NCBI GenBank assembly: GCA_036732565.1
Contig: DAINCF010000072.1
Location: 1-18,766, forward strand
Reading direction: 5' to 3'
DNA: 18,766 bases
Source of the DNA: JAIVJN01 sp036732565
Lineage (GTDB): Bacteria; Acidobacteriota; Vicinamibacteria; Vicinamibacterales; UBA2999
Shown: positions 9,403-16,839 of the stretch, piece after piece
Layout: every line of letters begins with the position of its first letter
How positions within the stretch are numbered: position 1 is the first letter of the stretch
The notes under the pieces: model-generated
What the model saw: the letters and a program-made list of their open reading frames with translations, nothing else
Database searches by the model: none
Told to the model about the DNA's origin: nothing
Program-made: the position numbers and the translations under genes

Positions 9403-11190
9403 CTACGGGCTGGGCGATTGCGCGGTGTCTGGCCGCTTGCCGACGCCGCCATAGACTCCTCGATCGAAGCGTTGCATCGCCGGGTCGGCAACGGCGTGAA
9501 AGCGGTTCTTGAGGACGGTGCGCACGGCGGCCGTGTTGAATCGGGCAGGGCTCATAGAGAGGAAGTGGTCGAACGAGATCATCCGCGACGGGTGTGTACG
9601 GTGGAACGTCTTCAGGATCGCCTGCAGTGGCTCGTGGGTGATGGCGATCGCCGCACTGAGCTGATCAAGGGCATCTGCCGTCATGACCGTCAGCGGCCAG
9701 ATGTGGGGGCCGGTTGTCCGCGCTCGGGAGGCGGCGGACCGCTGAAAGCGATCGGACAGCACGCGCACGACCGGTCCCGCACGGAAGATGGGGTCCTGCA
9801 CGACCAGGACGGGAAACACGTCCTTTACCGCCCGCAGGCCGGGCACGGCCGTCGTCGCTGTCCCGTCGATCCAGACGGCGCGGATGCCTCTCCACAACTG
9901 ATACACGCCCCCGTGCTTCACGCGCCCAAATTTTTGCGTCAGCCCGCGGAAGAAGCGGCGCTGCCGGCCGGAGTATTTGTCGGCGGATCGGATGAAGGTG
10001 CCTTTGCACTCAATGACGATCGCGGCGTCGGCGCGAATGGCGACCGCGTCCCACAGCTCCTCGTGCGATCCCTCGTCCGCAGGATTACGCACGAAGGTCC
10101 ATTTCTTCCCTTGAAAGATCGTCGCAAGGTGATCGAGCGCGTAGCCTTCAAACCCGGCGCCCCACGTCCGGCTGAACTGATGGCGACGATCGGCGGTGTC
10201 GAGCGCGTTCATCATGCTCCAGAACGCGTGGGCGCCAAGCCGCTCGATGAGCAACGCGACGTCGACGCAGAGCGCGGCGCCATTCGGCATGATCCACAAT
10301 GGGGACGCCCGGAAGTGCGTGAGGTCATAGAGCGCCGCGGGAGAGAAGGCGTCGATCTTGAGCGTATCGGGCAGCGCGGGAAACGGCGTGCTGAGGGGCA
10401 CCAGGGCCTGCAGCAGCGTCTCCTTCGAGATCACCTCGCTGACGGCATCCGGATGGAGATAGGCGCGCGATCGATCGGCCATCAGGGTCTTGAAGCTCAC
10501 GGCTGACCAGAATGACGACAGGAGAAACGTGAGATCCAGCCACGCTTCAAGACTGAAACCGGTCGTAAACAGGGCGACGCGCTCGAGCCGTTCCAATTCG
10601 CCGGGATCGGCGGCAGCCGCGGGCAGACGCTGCGTGAGAAGCTCGTGAATACGCGGCCAGCTGGCGTCAATCGTCGGCGGGTTTTCCGTCTCGTGCAGCG
10701 GCCCCATTTCGGTCGCAATCGCGAGGGCCGTGTTCGAGGACGCTCCTGGTCCGTCCGGGCGGAACAGGCCGTTCGTCAAGAACAGCAGCTCCCCGATGAC
10801 GTTGAAATCATCGCGGGTCGCCAGGAGATTGCCGCCGTCAGGACGCCCCCATGTGGCGACCAGTCGGGTGACAAACAGGAGTTGGGAGCGGTGTAAGAGC
10901 GGCCGAAAGAGCAGCTGAGCATCCCCAAGCTTGGCCTTGAGCTGCGCCAGCAGGTCGGCGCTGATGACTTCGCGAATCAGCCACGTCTGCACGTCGCGAA
11001 CGGGGTCGAGCTTGTGCGAAAGGGCCATCTCGATGGTGGCCAGCGAGAGGAGCAGATTGAGGAACCCGAGAAAATGGAGCGCTTCGGCACGATTGAGCGT
11101 CGATGCGCGCTCCACCAACTCCTCGTAGGTCACAATGCGGCCGGCGACGATCTCGTCGGGCGAAATGAAGGTACGCAGGATCTGCGGCAT
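9403..11190 (-). CDS. PD-(D/E)XK-nuclease-like protein, 595 aa
   Basis: The family is unknown to me. Residues about 340-440 carry the signature of the PD-(D/E)XK nuclease fold: E348 in GAGFEGYALDH, D381 in ELWDAVAIRADAA, and the E394-C-K396 of IVIECKGTF, in the right order and spacing. The N-terminal 330 residues are mostly helical (LHFLGFLNLLLSLATIEMAL; FTTGFSLEAWLDLTFLLSSF). They may sense something or form a scaffold. The C-terminal 150 residues include a beta-rich VFPVLVVQDPIF stretch. It is a monocistronic minus-strand gene among toxin-antitoxin genes; a stand-alone restriction-like or abortive effector is the likeliest reading. ATG 11190 has only a weak ribosome binding site. Confidence 0.88.
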   Translation of the reverse strand: MPQILRTFISPDEIVAGRIVTYEELVERASTLNRAEALHFLGFLNLLLSLATIEMALSHKLDPVRDVQTWLIREVISADLLAQLKAKLGDAQLLFRPLLHRSQLLFVTRLVATWGRPDGGNLLATRDDFNVIGELLFLTNGLFRPDGPGASSNTALAIATEMGPLHETENPPTIDASWPRIHELLTQRLPAAAADPGELERLERVALFTTGFSLEAWLDLTFLLSSFWSAVSFKTLMADRSRAYLHPDAVSEVISKETLLQALVPLSTPFPALPDTLKIDAFSPAALYDLTHFRASPLWIMPNGAALCVDVALLIERLGAHAFWSMMNALDTADRRHQFSRTWGAGFEGYALDHLATIFQGKKWTFVRNPADEGSHEELWDAVAIRADAAIVIECKGTFIRSADKYSGRQRRFFRGLTQKFGRVKHGGVYQLWRGIRAVWIDGTATTAVPGLRAVKDVFPVLVVQDPIFRAGPVVRVLSDRFQRSAASRARTTGPHIWPLTVMTADALDQLSAAIAITHEPLQAILKTFHRTHPSRMISFDHFLSMSPARFNTAAVRTVLKNRFHAVADPAMQRFDRGVYGGVGKRPDTAQSPSP

Positions 11191-11268
11191 AGTGGCTCAT
11201 CTGACGATCCAACAATCGGCAGCAGCACGCAACCACGATCGCAGCGTTACACAAGCCCCCATCCGTCC

Positions 11269-11314
11269 GGAGCGCACTGTGTCGAATGCGCTCCATTCGA
11301 CATCAAGTGGAGCG
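11269..11314. promoter_or_regulatory. three overlapping inverted repeats between divergent genes
   Basis: GGAGCGCA (11269-11276) pairs with TGCGCTCC (11287-11294). GTCGAAT (11281-11287) pairs with ATTCGAC (11295-11301). CGCTCCA (11289-11295) pairs with TGGAGCG (11308-11314). All are perfect and mutually exclusive because they share bases. They sit between the nuclease gene (-) and the MNT gene (+), so they may be an operator with GGAGCG half-sites in alternating orientation, or a switching RNA leader. The rest of 11191-11497 shows no gene. Confidence 0.5.
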
Positions 11315-11497
11315 ATAACGACACGCCGCACGGCCCTCCCGGGTCCTTGCAGAACAGCAAAACCCGCCGCCTGTTGCCGTCGTGGACAACATGGCGCCGC
11401 CAGGCAGCACCGCAACCCGATCGTGCCTGGTCTCCCCCGGGCCGTATCGCTACTAGAATCAACGCGGCCCTGCCAGAGGGGCGACAGGTTTCCAGTA

Positions 11498-11812
11498 ATG
11501 GATCAGCAGCAGCTTCTTGCCGAGCTCAAGCAGCGTTTGCTACTGGCGCACGGCGGCCGCTTCCGCGGCGTAGTCCTGTACGGCTCCGAAGCTCGCCACG
11601 AGGCTCGCTCCGATAGCGACATTGATGTCCTCGTTCTGCTCGACGGTCCAGTCGACTACAGCAGAGACCTTCGCGCAAACATCGATGCCGTGTACGACCT
11701 CGTCCTGGCGCTGGAGCGCCCAATCAGTGCCATGCCAGTCGACGTTGCCGCCTACGAAGCCGGCACATGCCCGCTCTACCAGCATGCCAAGGCTGAAGGA
11801 ATGGTGGCGTGA
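11498..11812 (+). CDS. MNT-domain nucleotidyltransferase antitoxin (MntA-like)
   Basis: This 104-aa protein is a minimal nucleotidyltransferase. LYGSEARHEARSDSDIDVLV carries the family's GS motif (G29 S30) and the metal-binding D41 and D43; D82 in MPVDVAAY is the likely third acidic residue. In MntA-HepT systems the MNT protein modifies a HEPN ribonuclease toxin and silences it. The start ATG 11498 begins the conserved domain; upstream reading frame is non-specific. It is the only plus-strand cargo gene. The partner is normally encoded immediately downstream, but here only a frameshifted stump follows (11809-11880), so this is probably an orphan. Confidence 0.88.
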   Translation: MDQQQLLAELKQRLLLAHGGRFRGVVLYGSEARHEARSDSDIDVLVLLDGPVDYSRDLRANIDAVYDLVLALERPISAMPVDVAAYEAGTCPLYQHAKAEGMVA

Positions 11813-11880
11813 CCTGAGTCCGCGGGCCTGGAGTGGGAGCGCGCGCGAGGCAGTCAATGCGGGGCGCTGTCGGTGTCCTC
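11809..11880 (+). pseudogene. remnant of HepT-like HEPN toxin gene
   Basis: GTG 11809 overlaps the TGA of the MNT gene (GTGA), the usual coupling. Adding one base after GTGACC would give VTPESAGLEWERAR, very like the N-terminus of HepT-family proteins. One further shift gives AREAVNAGR, which would continue the first HEPN helix. Nothing recognisable follows, because the convergent PIN gene ends at 11854. The homology is judged by eye over about 20 residues. Confidence 0.45.
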
Positions 11881-12300
11881 ACTGAGGGCCGGCAGCCGGT
11901 CGAGGAAGTGGCGCGCGGTGATGATTTCGATTCCCTCGACCGTGCCCAGGTCGAGCAGATGACGGTCGCCGGAAACGATGATTGTCGCTCCGGCAGTCAG
12001 AGCCGCGTCGATGAACTTGTCGTCGTCGGGATCCTGTTTCACCCAACCCGAACGCCCCTGCGCGGGCACATTTTCCGCACGCGCCTTGAGGCGCTCGATG
12101 ATTGCATCCGCTTCCGCGGCCGGAACGTCGAATTTCTCAGTGAGCTTCTCGCGCAGTTCAGACGTTATCGGATCCGAAAGCACCAGCAAGACCAAACCCG
12201 CTTCCGCAGCCACGAGGCAGCGATAAGGTGGTCCCTTCCAGAACTGACCGGACACCAGGATGTTCGTGTCGAAGACGGCCTTCCTGACCAGGGCGGTCAT
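11854..12300 (-). CDS. PIN-domain toxin (VapC-like, COG1569-type)
   Basis: This 148-aa protein has a PIN ribonuclease fold: FDTNILVSG with D11, an acidic E48 in SELREKLTEKF, then DPDDDKFIDAAL (D94 region) and the conserved SGDRHLLDL (D112). This arrangement matches the family annotated as putative toxin-antitoxin toxin component, PIN family. Such proteins cleave RNA with bound magnesium. ATG 12300 overlaps the stop of the small upstream gene (ATGA), its antitoxin. The catalytic residues look intact, so the toxin is probably active. The C-terminal ten residues overlap the HepT remnant on the other strand. Confidence 0.9.
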   Translation of the reverse strand: MTALVRKAVFDTNILVSGQFWKGPPYRCLVAAEAGLVLLVLSDPITSELREKLTEKFDVPAAEADAIIERLKARAENVPAQGRSGWVKQDPDDDKFIDAALTAGATIIVSGDRHLLDLGTVEGIEIITARHFLDRLPALSEDTDSAPH

Positions 12301-12530
12301 TCGTGCAGGATGTCGTCCACGAGCCGTTCACGGTCCTCGTCGGAGAGCCGAGCCCAGTCGAGGCCGCGCTGCTTCGCCAACGCGAGGAGTCGAGGCTGAA
12401 GGCGCTCTATAGTTTGGTCGAGAGCGGAGGCGCCGGCAACAAGGCGTACGACGGCCTCACGCCTGCCCCGCGGAGAGAGGCGGTCCAGGCTATCCAGAAT
12501 CTGCTTATCGCTGGTGTCGATCTGAGGCAT
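12297..12530 (-). CDS. antitoxin partner of the PIN toxin
   Basis: This 77-aa protein starts at ATG 12530, chosen because AAGGAG lies 8 bases upstream; the frame is open further but without a signal. The protein is helical and charged (DKQILDSLDRLSPRGRREAV; ERLQPRLLALAKQRGLDWAR; LSDEDRERLVDDILHE). The C-terminal part resembles antitoxins of PIN-family pairs. The N-terminal half would bind DNA and the C-terminal half the toxin, by analogy. The stop overlaps the toxin start. Confidence 0.82.
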   Translation of the reverse strand: MPQIDTSDKQILDSLDRLSPRGRREAVVRLVAGASALDQTIERLQPRLLALAKQRGLDWARLSDEDRERLVDDILHE

Positions 12531-12803
12531 GTTCAGCTCCTTCCTGCCGAGCCGATTCCAACCAGTAGCGTCGCATCGCGCCACCGGATCGGTCAAGTCG
12601 AACTGGCAGCGCCGCCAGACCCTGCCGACGATCCGATAAGTGCCAGACCATCGGGAGCGCATGGCGCGGGTCAAGGCCGCGCAGCGCCGAACATGGCGGG
12701 GCCCCCGGCGCGCGTATTCCAGCGCGCTGGGGTGCCGATGTGAGGGCAGCCTTGACGCGCGCCTTCGCTCCCGAACAATGTCGGTCGGAGCGTCGGCGAA
12801 AGA
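12531..12803. other. gap between two antitoxin genes, probable lost toxin gene
   Basis: No intact gene is present. At the 12807 end, minus-strand GTG overlaps the stop of the next antitoxin gene (GTGA) and begins VIFRRRSD, similar to the start of PemK/MazF toxins (about MIFRRGDVV), but the frame then loses all resemblance to that family. I read it as the stump of a deleted toxin gene. Confidence 0.35.
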
Positions 12804-13037
12804 TCACTGCGGGAACGATTGCTCAACCTGCAGGTATGCCCACGCTTCGTCTTCCTCAGGACGCTCCCAGTCGCCCGCGAGTGCAGCCTCGCTCAAGCGC
12901 GCTGTGTCATACCCGCTTCCCGCAGGTCGCTCGTCGCGGACGATGACCAGCGCGCGACGAACGATGCCGGGACGGAGCGGTTCGAGCAACCGGACGCGGC
13001 CGCGCTCGTTAATGACAGCTTCGATAGTCAGGAGCAT
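12804..13037 (-). CDS. orphan PemI/VapB-like antitoxin
   Basis: This 77-aa protein starts at ATG 13037, with AGAGG six bases upstream. The N-terminal half (MLLTIEAVINERGRVRLLEP) is a beta-rich AbrB/AF2212-like piece. The C-terminal TARLSEAALAGDWERPEEDE followed by AWAYLQ matches the tail common in antitoxins of MazF/PemK or VapC pairs, which wraps around the toxin. No toxin gene follows on the minus strand (see 12531-12803). GTG 13052 is an alternative start. Confidence 0.7.
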   Translation of the reverse strand: MLLTIEAVINERGRVRLLEPLRPGIVRRALVIVRDERPAGSGYDTARLSEAALAGDWERPEEDEAWAYLQVEQSFPQ

Positions 13038-13232
13038 GTGTTGCCTCTGCACCCAAGCGGATCACTCTGCCACTCGCAGCTGTATTCAGGCAAGTTCTGA
13101 TCACCTGAAGGGCCACGGCGTGCGCCACAAGATGGGCTCGCGAGTGGGCACAGAGCACGCTGTCGCATGGGAAGACATCGGCATTGCTGACGCGCGCAGT
13201 CTGCACGCTATCAGCAGGGCCACACGGACACG

Positions 13233-13366
13233 CGGAACTGAGACGTGAACGACCCCGGGGCCGCAGGCTGAGCGGTGCAAGGCCACCCGCTGCGGGGTCG
13301 TTCACGTCTCGGTTCCGTACCTGTACTGGCCCTGTCGGCGACAGGAGCGGCATAGAGCGCCGCTCC
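13233..13366. repeat. cluster of three hairpins (structured DNA, possible oriT or structured RNA)
   Basis: The first is a long stem with 24-base arms (13233-13256 with 13294-13317) and a single mismatch; the shared core is GAGACGTGAACGACCCC. Inside it CCGCAG (13261-13266) can pair with CTGCGG (13290-13295). Next comes CCTGTC-ggc-GACAGG (13331-13345), and finally GGAGCGGC-atagagc-GCCGCTCC (13344-13366), both perfect. No T-tract follows on either strand, so an ordinary terminator is unlikely. It lies in a gene-free gap (13038-13439) just after the two-gene module. Confidence 0.7.
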
Positions 13367-13439
13367 TTCAGCTGCACCGACTGTGACGCGTAACTCATTG
13401 CGCACCGCCGCGTTGCTGCGGTCTTTATCGTCGCGCGCA

Positions 13440-14492
13440 TCACATCACCACGGGGCGCTCGCGCGATGGTCGGTGGGTTGAGACATGGGGTTGAGGACGT
13501 CCGCGGCTAATGTCCCCCTTGTGGTCTACCTTCTCGACCCCCTTCTCAACTTCGTTGCTCGTCGAACGCGACTGGCCAACCAGGGGAGAGAGATGACGGT
13601 ACGAGTGCGGTAGGACGAACGATTCAACTCGCCCCGCTCCGCTCTCCAGCGCTTCGGTGATCGCCGCTGAGGACGGGCTGCTGAACACCTCGTCGCCATG
13701 CTTAGTCCAGCGGCGATAGAGGTCGTGGAAGCGGGGTGCATCGAACCGCTGGTGACCTGCTCGGAAGACGTCGTCGGCCCGTGGATCGCCGCTGATGTGA
13801 ATGTCCCTGCGGCACTCGAAGTAGCGCTTCATGTCGGCGATCGTCGTCGCCGGCAGCGACGACTCCAACTCCTCGTGGACGGCCCGCTGATACTCGTTGT
13901 GGGCGTGACCGAAGCGGCGTGGCAACACGATGCGCAGGGTCCACTGCGGCACGGTTTCCAGCAGCGGAGCGTGGGCGCGAAGGAACGTCCGGAAGGCATC
14001 CGGCCACGGCTCTGGCGCGAGGTAGAGGACGACGATTCGCCCGTCCGCCTGGACGCCGATTGGGAGTCCGTCTGGCAGCTTCATATCGGGTTTCAGCGGC
14101 AGCGCTGCAGCCTTCTCGAGCGGCGTCGTGAGCCATTCGTCAGCGGGTGTCGAGAGCACCGCGTCAAGCAGCATCAAGCGCTGGAGTGCGAGGCGCGGGG
14201 ACACCGGCCGGCGATAGCGGCTGGAGGGCTCGCCGATGGCGTGGTACAGCAGCTTGGAGTGCACCTGGTAGAGCCGCGCACGGTTGTGGACGCACTCGAT
14301 CGCACGGGCGTGTCCGCGCCGGACGAGGCGCTCGAAGAACGCATTGCACTTGGCTCCCTGCGCGATGCCGGCCGCCTGCGCGTACTGCCGCGGGACACAG
14401 ACGCCGGAGTGCCGCATGACGAGCGTTAGGAACCGCGCCTGACGTTCGGTGAAGCCGTGTTCGACGACGGCTTGAATGCGTGCCGTATTCAT
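13440..14492 (-). CDS. winged-helix hypothetical protein of the island module (second gene)
   Basis: This 350-aa protein starts at ATG 14492, which overlaps the previous stop (ATGA); the longer open frame overlaps that gene and is rejected. The N-terminal region (1-85) reads as a winged helix: FTERQARFLTLVMRHSGVCV, PRQYAQAAGIAQGAKCNAFF, ERLVRRGHARAIECVHNRAR. A middle alpha/beta part follows (LPDGLPIGVQADGRIVVLYL, TLRIVLPRRFGHAHNEYQRA), then a Ser/Arg-rich, probably disordered tail from about residue 300. It resembles conserved hypotheticals that I have seen paired in islands with serine recombinases, and loosely the replication-relaxation family. It is probably the element's replication or mobilisation accessory gene, which is an inference. 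Confidence 0.85.
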   Translation of the reverse strand: MNTARIQAVVEHGFTERQARFLTLVMRHSGVCVPRQYAQAAGIAQGAKCNAFFERLVRRGHARAIECVHNRARLYQVHSKLLYHAIGEPSSRYRRPVSPRLALQRLMLLDAVLSTPADEWLTTPLEKAAALPLKPDMKLPDGLPIGVQADGRIVVLYLAPEPWPDAFRTFLRAHAPLLETVPQWTLRIVLPRRFGHAHNEYQRAVHEELESSLPATTIADMKRYFECRRDIHISGDPRADDVFRAGHQRFDAPRFHDLYRRWTKHGDEVFSSPSSAAITEALESGAGRVESFVLPHSYRHLSPLVGQSRSTSNEVEKGVEKVDHKGDISRGRPQPHVSTHRPSRERPVVM

Positions 14493-15637
14493 CGGAACAA
14501 CTCCTCGGCGACGCTGGGCGTCCGCCCTCCGCGCCCGCCTCGGCCACCTCCGCCACTGCCGCTGAAGCTGATGCTCATCCCACCGTACGTCGAGAACCCC
14601 GACCGCGCGACGCTGGCGCTGTGGGCGCCCCGGTAGTGCGGCGTGACGACCTCGATGTCCTCGCGATCCCAGCGGCCATCCGGCTCCTGGTATTCGATTC
14701 GCAGGTCTGGGAAATGCACCTCCTCGTCGAAGTACGGCAGGTCGTGTTGGGCGGCCCACTCTTGGATCTCTTCCTGTGTGCGTTCAGGGTGGCCATCGTA
14801 GTCGTCGTGGTCCCGGTCGTGCTCGTGCAACCAGCGCTGGTACTCGCTCTTCAGTTCGTGGTCGAGGACGACGCGCTCGATGCGCGCGCCACCGTCGCGG
14901 AGGCGCTCTTCAGCCTTCTCATAGGCGCGGTAGACCTGTAGGTCGTGCTCGCGCTCACGCGACCGCACGAGGCCCGAATGGAAGGCTTGGCGATGCGCGG
15001 GATGCGAGTCCCGGTGACGCTCCAGCAGACTCTGGCCGGCCTTGGTCAGGGCCACCGCATGGTCGCGGTGGCCGGGCACGCGAGCTGTCTCGATCAGCCC
15101 TTGCTCGCGCAGGTGGCGGAGGTCGCCCGAGCGGAGGTTCGCCCGACAACCGTCGTGGTCGCGAAGGTCGCTGCTGGAAACCACGCGGAAGGCTCCAACC
15201 GTGGCCAGCGTGCGCGACTCGGAGCCGCGCAGGGTGTAGACGCGATCACGGTCGCGAACGCGCTCTCGCTCCGGGCCACGAGGCAGGTCGACATGCCGTG
15301 TGAACACCTCGCGCGGGTCGCGCTCCCGCCCCGGAGCGTCACGCTCCCGGTCACCCGAACGGGCGTTCTCTCGGCCGTCGCGGACGTGTTCATCAGCGCC
15401 TTGCCGGTCACTACCGCCCCCGCGCCCTAGCGACCGAGTGTCGCCATCGTCTCGGTCGCGCGAGCGCGCCGCTCCGTGTGCCTGGTCATCGTCGCGGTCG
15501 CGTTCCTGAGAGCCTGCGCCGCCTGTCGAGCGGGTCGGCTCGCCCTCCTCGTCCCGCGACCGCTTCCGATCCTGCCTCGGCTGTTCCTCGCGCGGATCGG
15601 CATCGCGCGGATCGTCACTCCAACGTGGGTCGTACAT
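14489..15637 (-). CDS. island module protein with disordered N-terminus and winged helix (first gene)
   Basis: This 382-aa protein starts at ATG 15637, with GGAGG eight bases upstream. The first 125 residues are an Arg/Asp-rich, surely disordered region. Residues about 132-210 form a winged helix (RTLATVGAFRVVSSSDLRDH; GDLRHLREQGLIETARV; VALTKAGQSLLERH). Residues about 220-335 are alpha/beta, with EHDLQVYRAYEKAEERLR and VHFPDLRIEYQEPDGRWDRE then DIEVVTPHYRG. The P310-D311 and E326/E329 positions recall the PD-(D/E)XK-like core of replication-relaxation proteins, an uncertain match. The tail is Gly-rich. It leads a two-gene operon (ATGA) that begins only 80 bases from attR, typical of an element's core genes rather than cargo. 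Confidence 0.87.
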   Translation of the reverse strand: MYDPRWSDDPRDADPREEQPRQDRKRSRDEEGEPTRSTGGAGSQERDRDDDQAHGAARSRDRDDGDTRSLGRGGGSDRQGADEHVRDGRENARSGDRERDAPGRERDPREVFTRHVDLPRGPERERVRDRDRVYTLRGSESRTLATVGAFRVVSSSDLRDHDGCRANLRSGDLRHLREQGLIETARVPGHRDHAVALTKAGQSLLERHRDSHPAHRQAFHSGLVRSREREHDLQVYRAYEKAEERLRDGGARIERVVLDHELKSEYQRWLHEHDRDHDDYDGHPERTQEEIQEWAAQHDLPYFDEEVHFPDLRIEYQEPDGRWDREDIEVVTPHYRGAHSASVARSGFSTYGGMSISFSGSGGGGRGGRGGRTPSVAEELFR

Positions 15638-15717
15638 GGAAATACCTCCGTAAACAGCAGCGAAAGCGCGTGATTACGCTGCCGTCCAACAGAGGCGTCG
15701 ACTCAACGCAGGGCAAG

Positions 15718-15730
15718 CCCCCGCAACCAA
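15718..15730 (+). repeat. attR: second copy of the 13-bp direct repeat
   Basis: CCCCCGCAACCAA is identical to 70-82 and is the only trace of the tRNA here; bases before it (GGGCAAG) do not continue the tRNA T arm. It marks the right edge of the island. A hairpin (GGTCGCC 15748-15754, GGCGACC 15759-15765) and recombinase-like sequence follow, repeating the order seen at the left end. Confidence 0.72.
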
Positions 15731-16060
15731 CGCTATTTGCAGTGAGGGGTCGCCCTGGGGCGACCTCTTCGCATTTTGAGCCGCGGACAGCATCGCGGCC
15801 AGATTCCCTTTCAGCTCGATTCTGAGAAGGCCCTGCTCCCGGCGCCAGGGTGATGGCGTCGATCAGCCCACGGAACGCTTCCGTGGCTTCCGTGCGCCTC
15901 TGAGAGCTCCGGGGCCTCCGCGAGCGTCGTCAGCTTCTGGCGGTATAGCTCGGCCATCTCGGGATGGAGGAGCGGAGGCGGCTCGTCGGCCGTCTCGAGC
16001 TGCGCGTGCAGCTCTTTCCGGCGAGCGTCGAGCGCCTTGGACAGCGCGCAGTTACTCCTC
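15731..16060 (-). pseudogene. decayed C-terminal part of a second serine recombinase
   Basis: Three frames together recover a relative of the C-terminus of the intact recombinase: ARRKELHAQLETADEPPPLL, HPEMAELYRQKLTTLAEA, then RTEATEAFRGLIDAITLAP, then LRIELKGNLAAMLSAA and NAKRSP. They align with residues about 430-542 of the intact protein (EEPPPLLHP, RLEASETLRGLIE, LRIELRGNLAAML). At least two frameshifts and the loss of the first ~425 codons show that it is dead. It lacks the GPAEAGPH insertion of the intact copy. Its place directly after an att repeat indicates an older element integrated at the same tRNA. Confidence 0.85.
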
Positions 16061-16062
16061 TC

Positions 16063-16251
16063 TACATCGACCCGCGTGATCGCCATTTCATCACCGACGA
16101 GCCCAGGACACCAGAAGGCTTCCATCGTGTGCGCGGCGGTATCGAGTTCGCCATCGCTGGCGCGCGAGCGTACGCGCCGTACGCGGACATGCTCTGGCGC
16201 GAGACCTCACGTCCGAGTCTCCATGAAACCGAAGCCTTCCAGCGCGAAGTC
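16063..16251 (+). pseudogene. aceA: isocitrate lyase fragment
   Basis: About 63 codons read YIDPRDRHFITDEPRTPEGF, HRVRGGIEFAIAGARAYAPY and ADMLWRETSRPSLHETEAFQ, a close match to an internal part of isocitrate lyase (DPRDHxFIxGERTPEGFYRV...AYAPYADLxWxET). The full enzyme of the glyoxylate cycle has over 400 residues; both ends are missing here. Upstream it is joined directly to the recombinase remnant and downstream the similarity stops after EAFQREV. It is a deletion relic, perhaps left when an element or the flanking chromosome was rearranged. Confidence 0.8.
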
Positions 16252-16364
16252 GGTACCTGCTACTTCGATGAGCGGGCCGCAGCGATCGCGCCATGCCGTC
16301 TCGACCCTGGTCCTCACCGGATCGACGGAGGTTGAGCAGTTCTGAGGTGAAACGTGGAGAGGAC

Positions 16365-16740
16365 TCACGTGAGACCGGGATCGCCGGTCGGACTCCAAAA
16401 CACGGCAATCGCTTCTGCCGCGTACTCGGCGAATGGACTTCTGGTCACGCCGGCCAGACCATGTCGATGGGCCGTGTGGAAGTAGACGGAGTTGCCCGGT
16501 CTCAGCAGCTCGGAGAAACGTTGCTTCCCATCGTCCAACGTGAGCTCGACCTCACCGTTCAAAACGTACAGCAGTTTGCTGTCCGGCGAATTGACTGTCG
16601 GGCGTTCGAGGATCGCGCCGGGATCTTCGCCAAGTAAGCATGAAGGTCGCGATCCGAGAAGTCCGGGGCGAATGGAAAGTTCGAATGCCATCATGAGTAC
16701 GGGGCCAGCATGTGCATCGCATTGTCGTTGACAATCGAGA
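16365..16740 (-). pseudogene. frameshifted cupin-domain gene (XRE-cupin type)
   Basis: One frame gives the last strands of a cupin: DSKLLYVLNGEVELTLDDGK, LLRPGNSVYFHTAHRHGLAG, ending at 16365. A second frame gives the preceding piece, NFPFAPDFSDRDLHAYLAKI. Read together they resemble the C-terminal cupin domain of XRE-cupin regulators. The frame changes between about 16600 and 16640, so the gene is broken. No N-terminal helix-turn-helix is visible. It may come from the pre-island chromosome. Confidence 0.55.
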
Positions 16741-16839
16741 ACTGTGGGCCGCAGGCCGATGCCGCGCGAACTCGTGATGGCCCAGCGCTCCGACATCGAG
16801 CATCAGGACTTTGCCCCGCCCCGCCGCCCACCCGCGCTA

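Noticed and set aside
13233..13317. intrinsic terminator of the two-gene module
   Set aside because: The stem is strong, but no T-tract follows on either strand and it lies over 120 bases from the stop codon.
14493..14759. N-terminal extension of the 350-aa module protein to 439 aa
   Set aside because: It is the out-of-frame shadow of the upstream gene; ATG 14492 overlaps that gene's stop.
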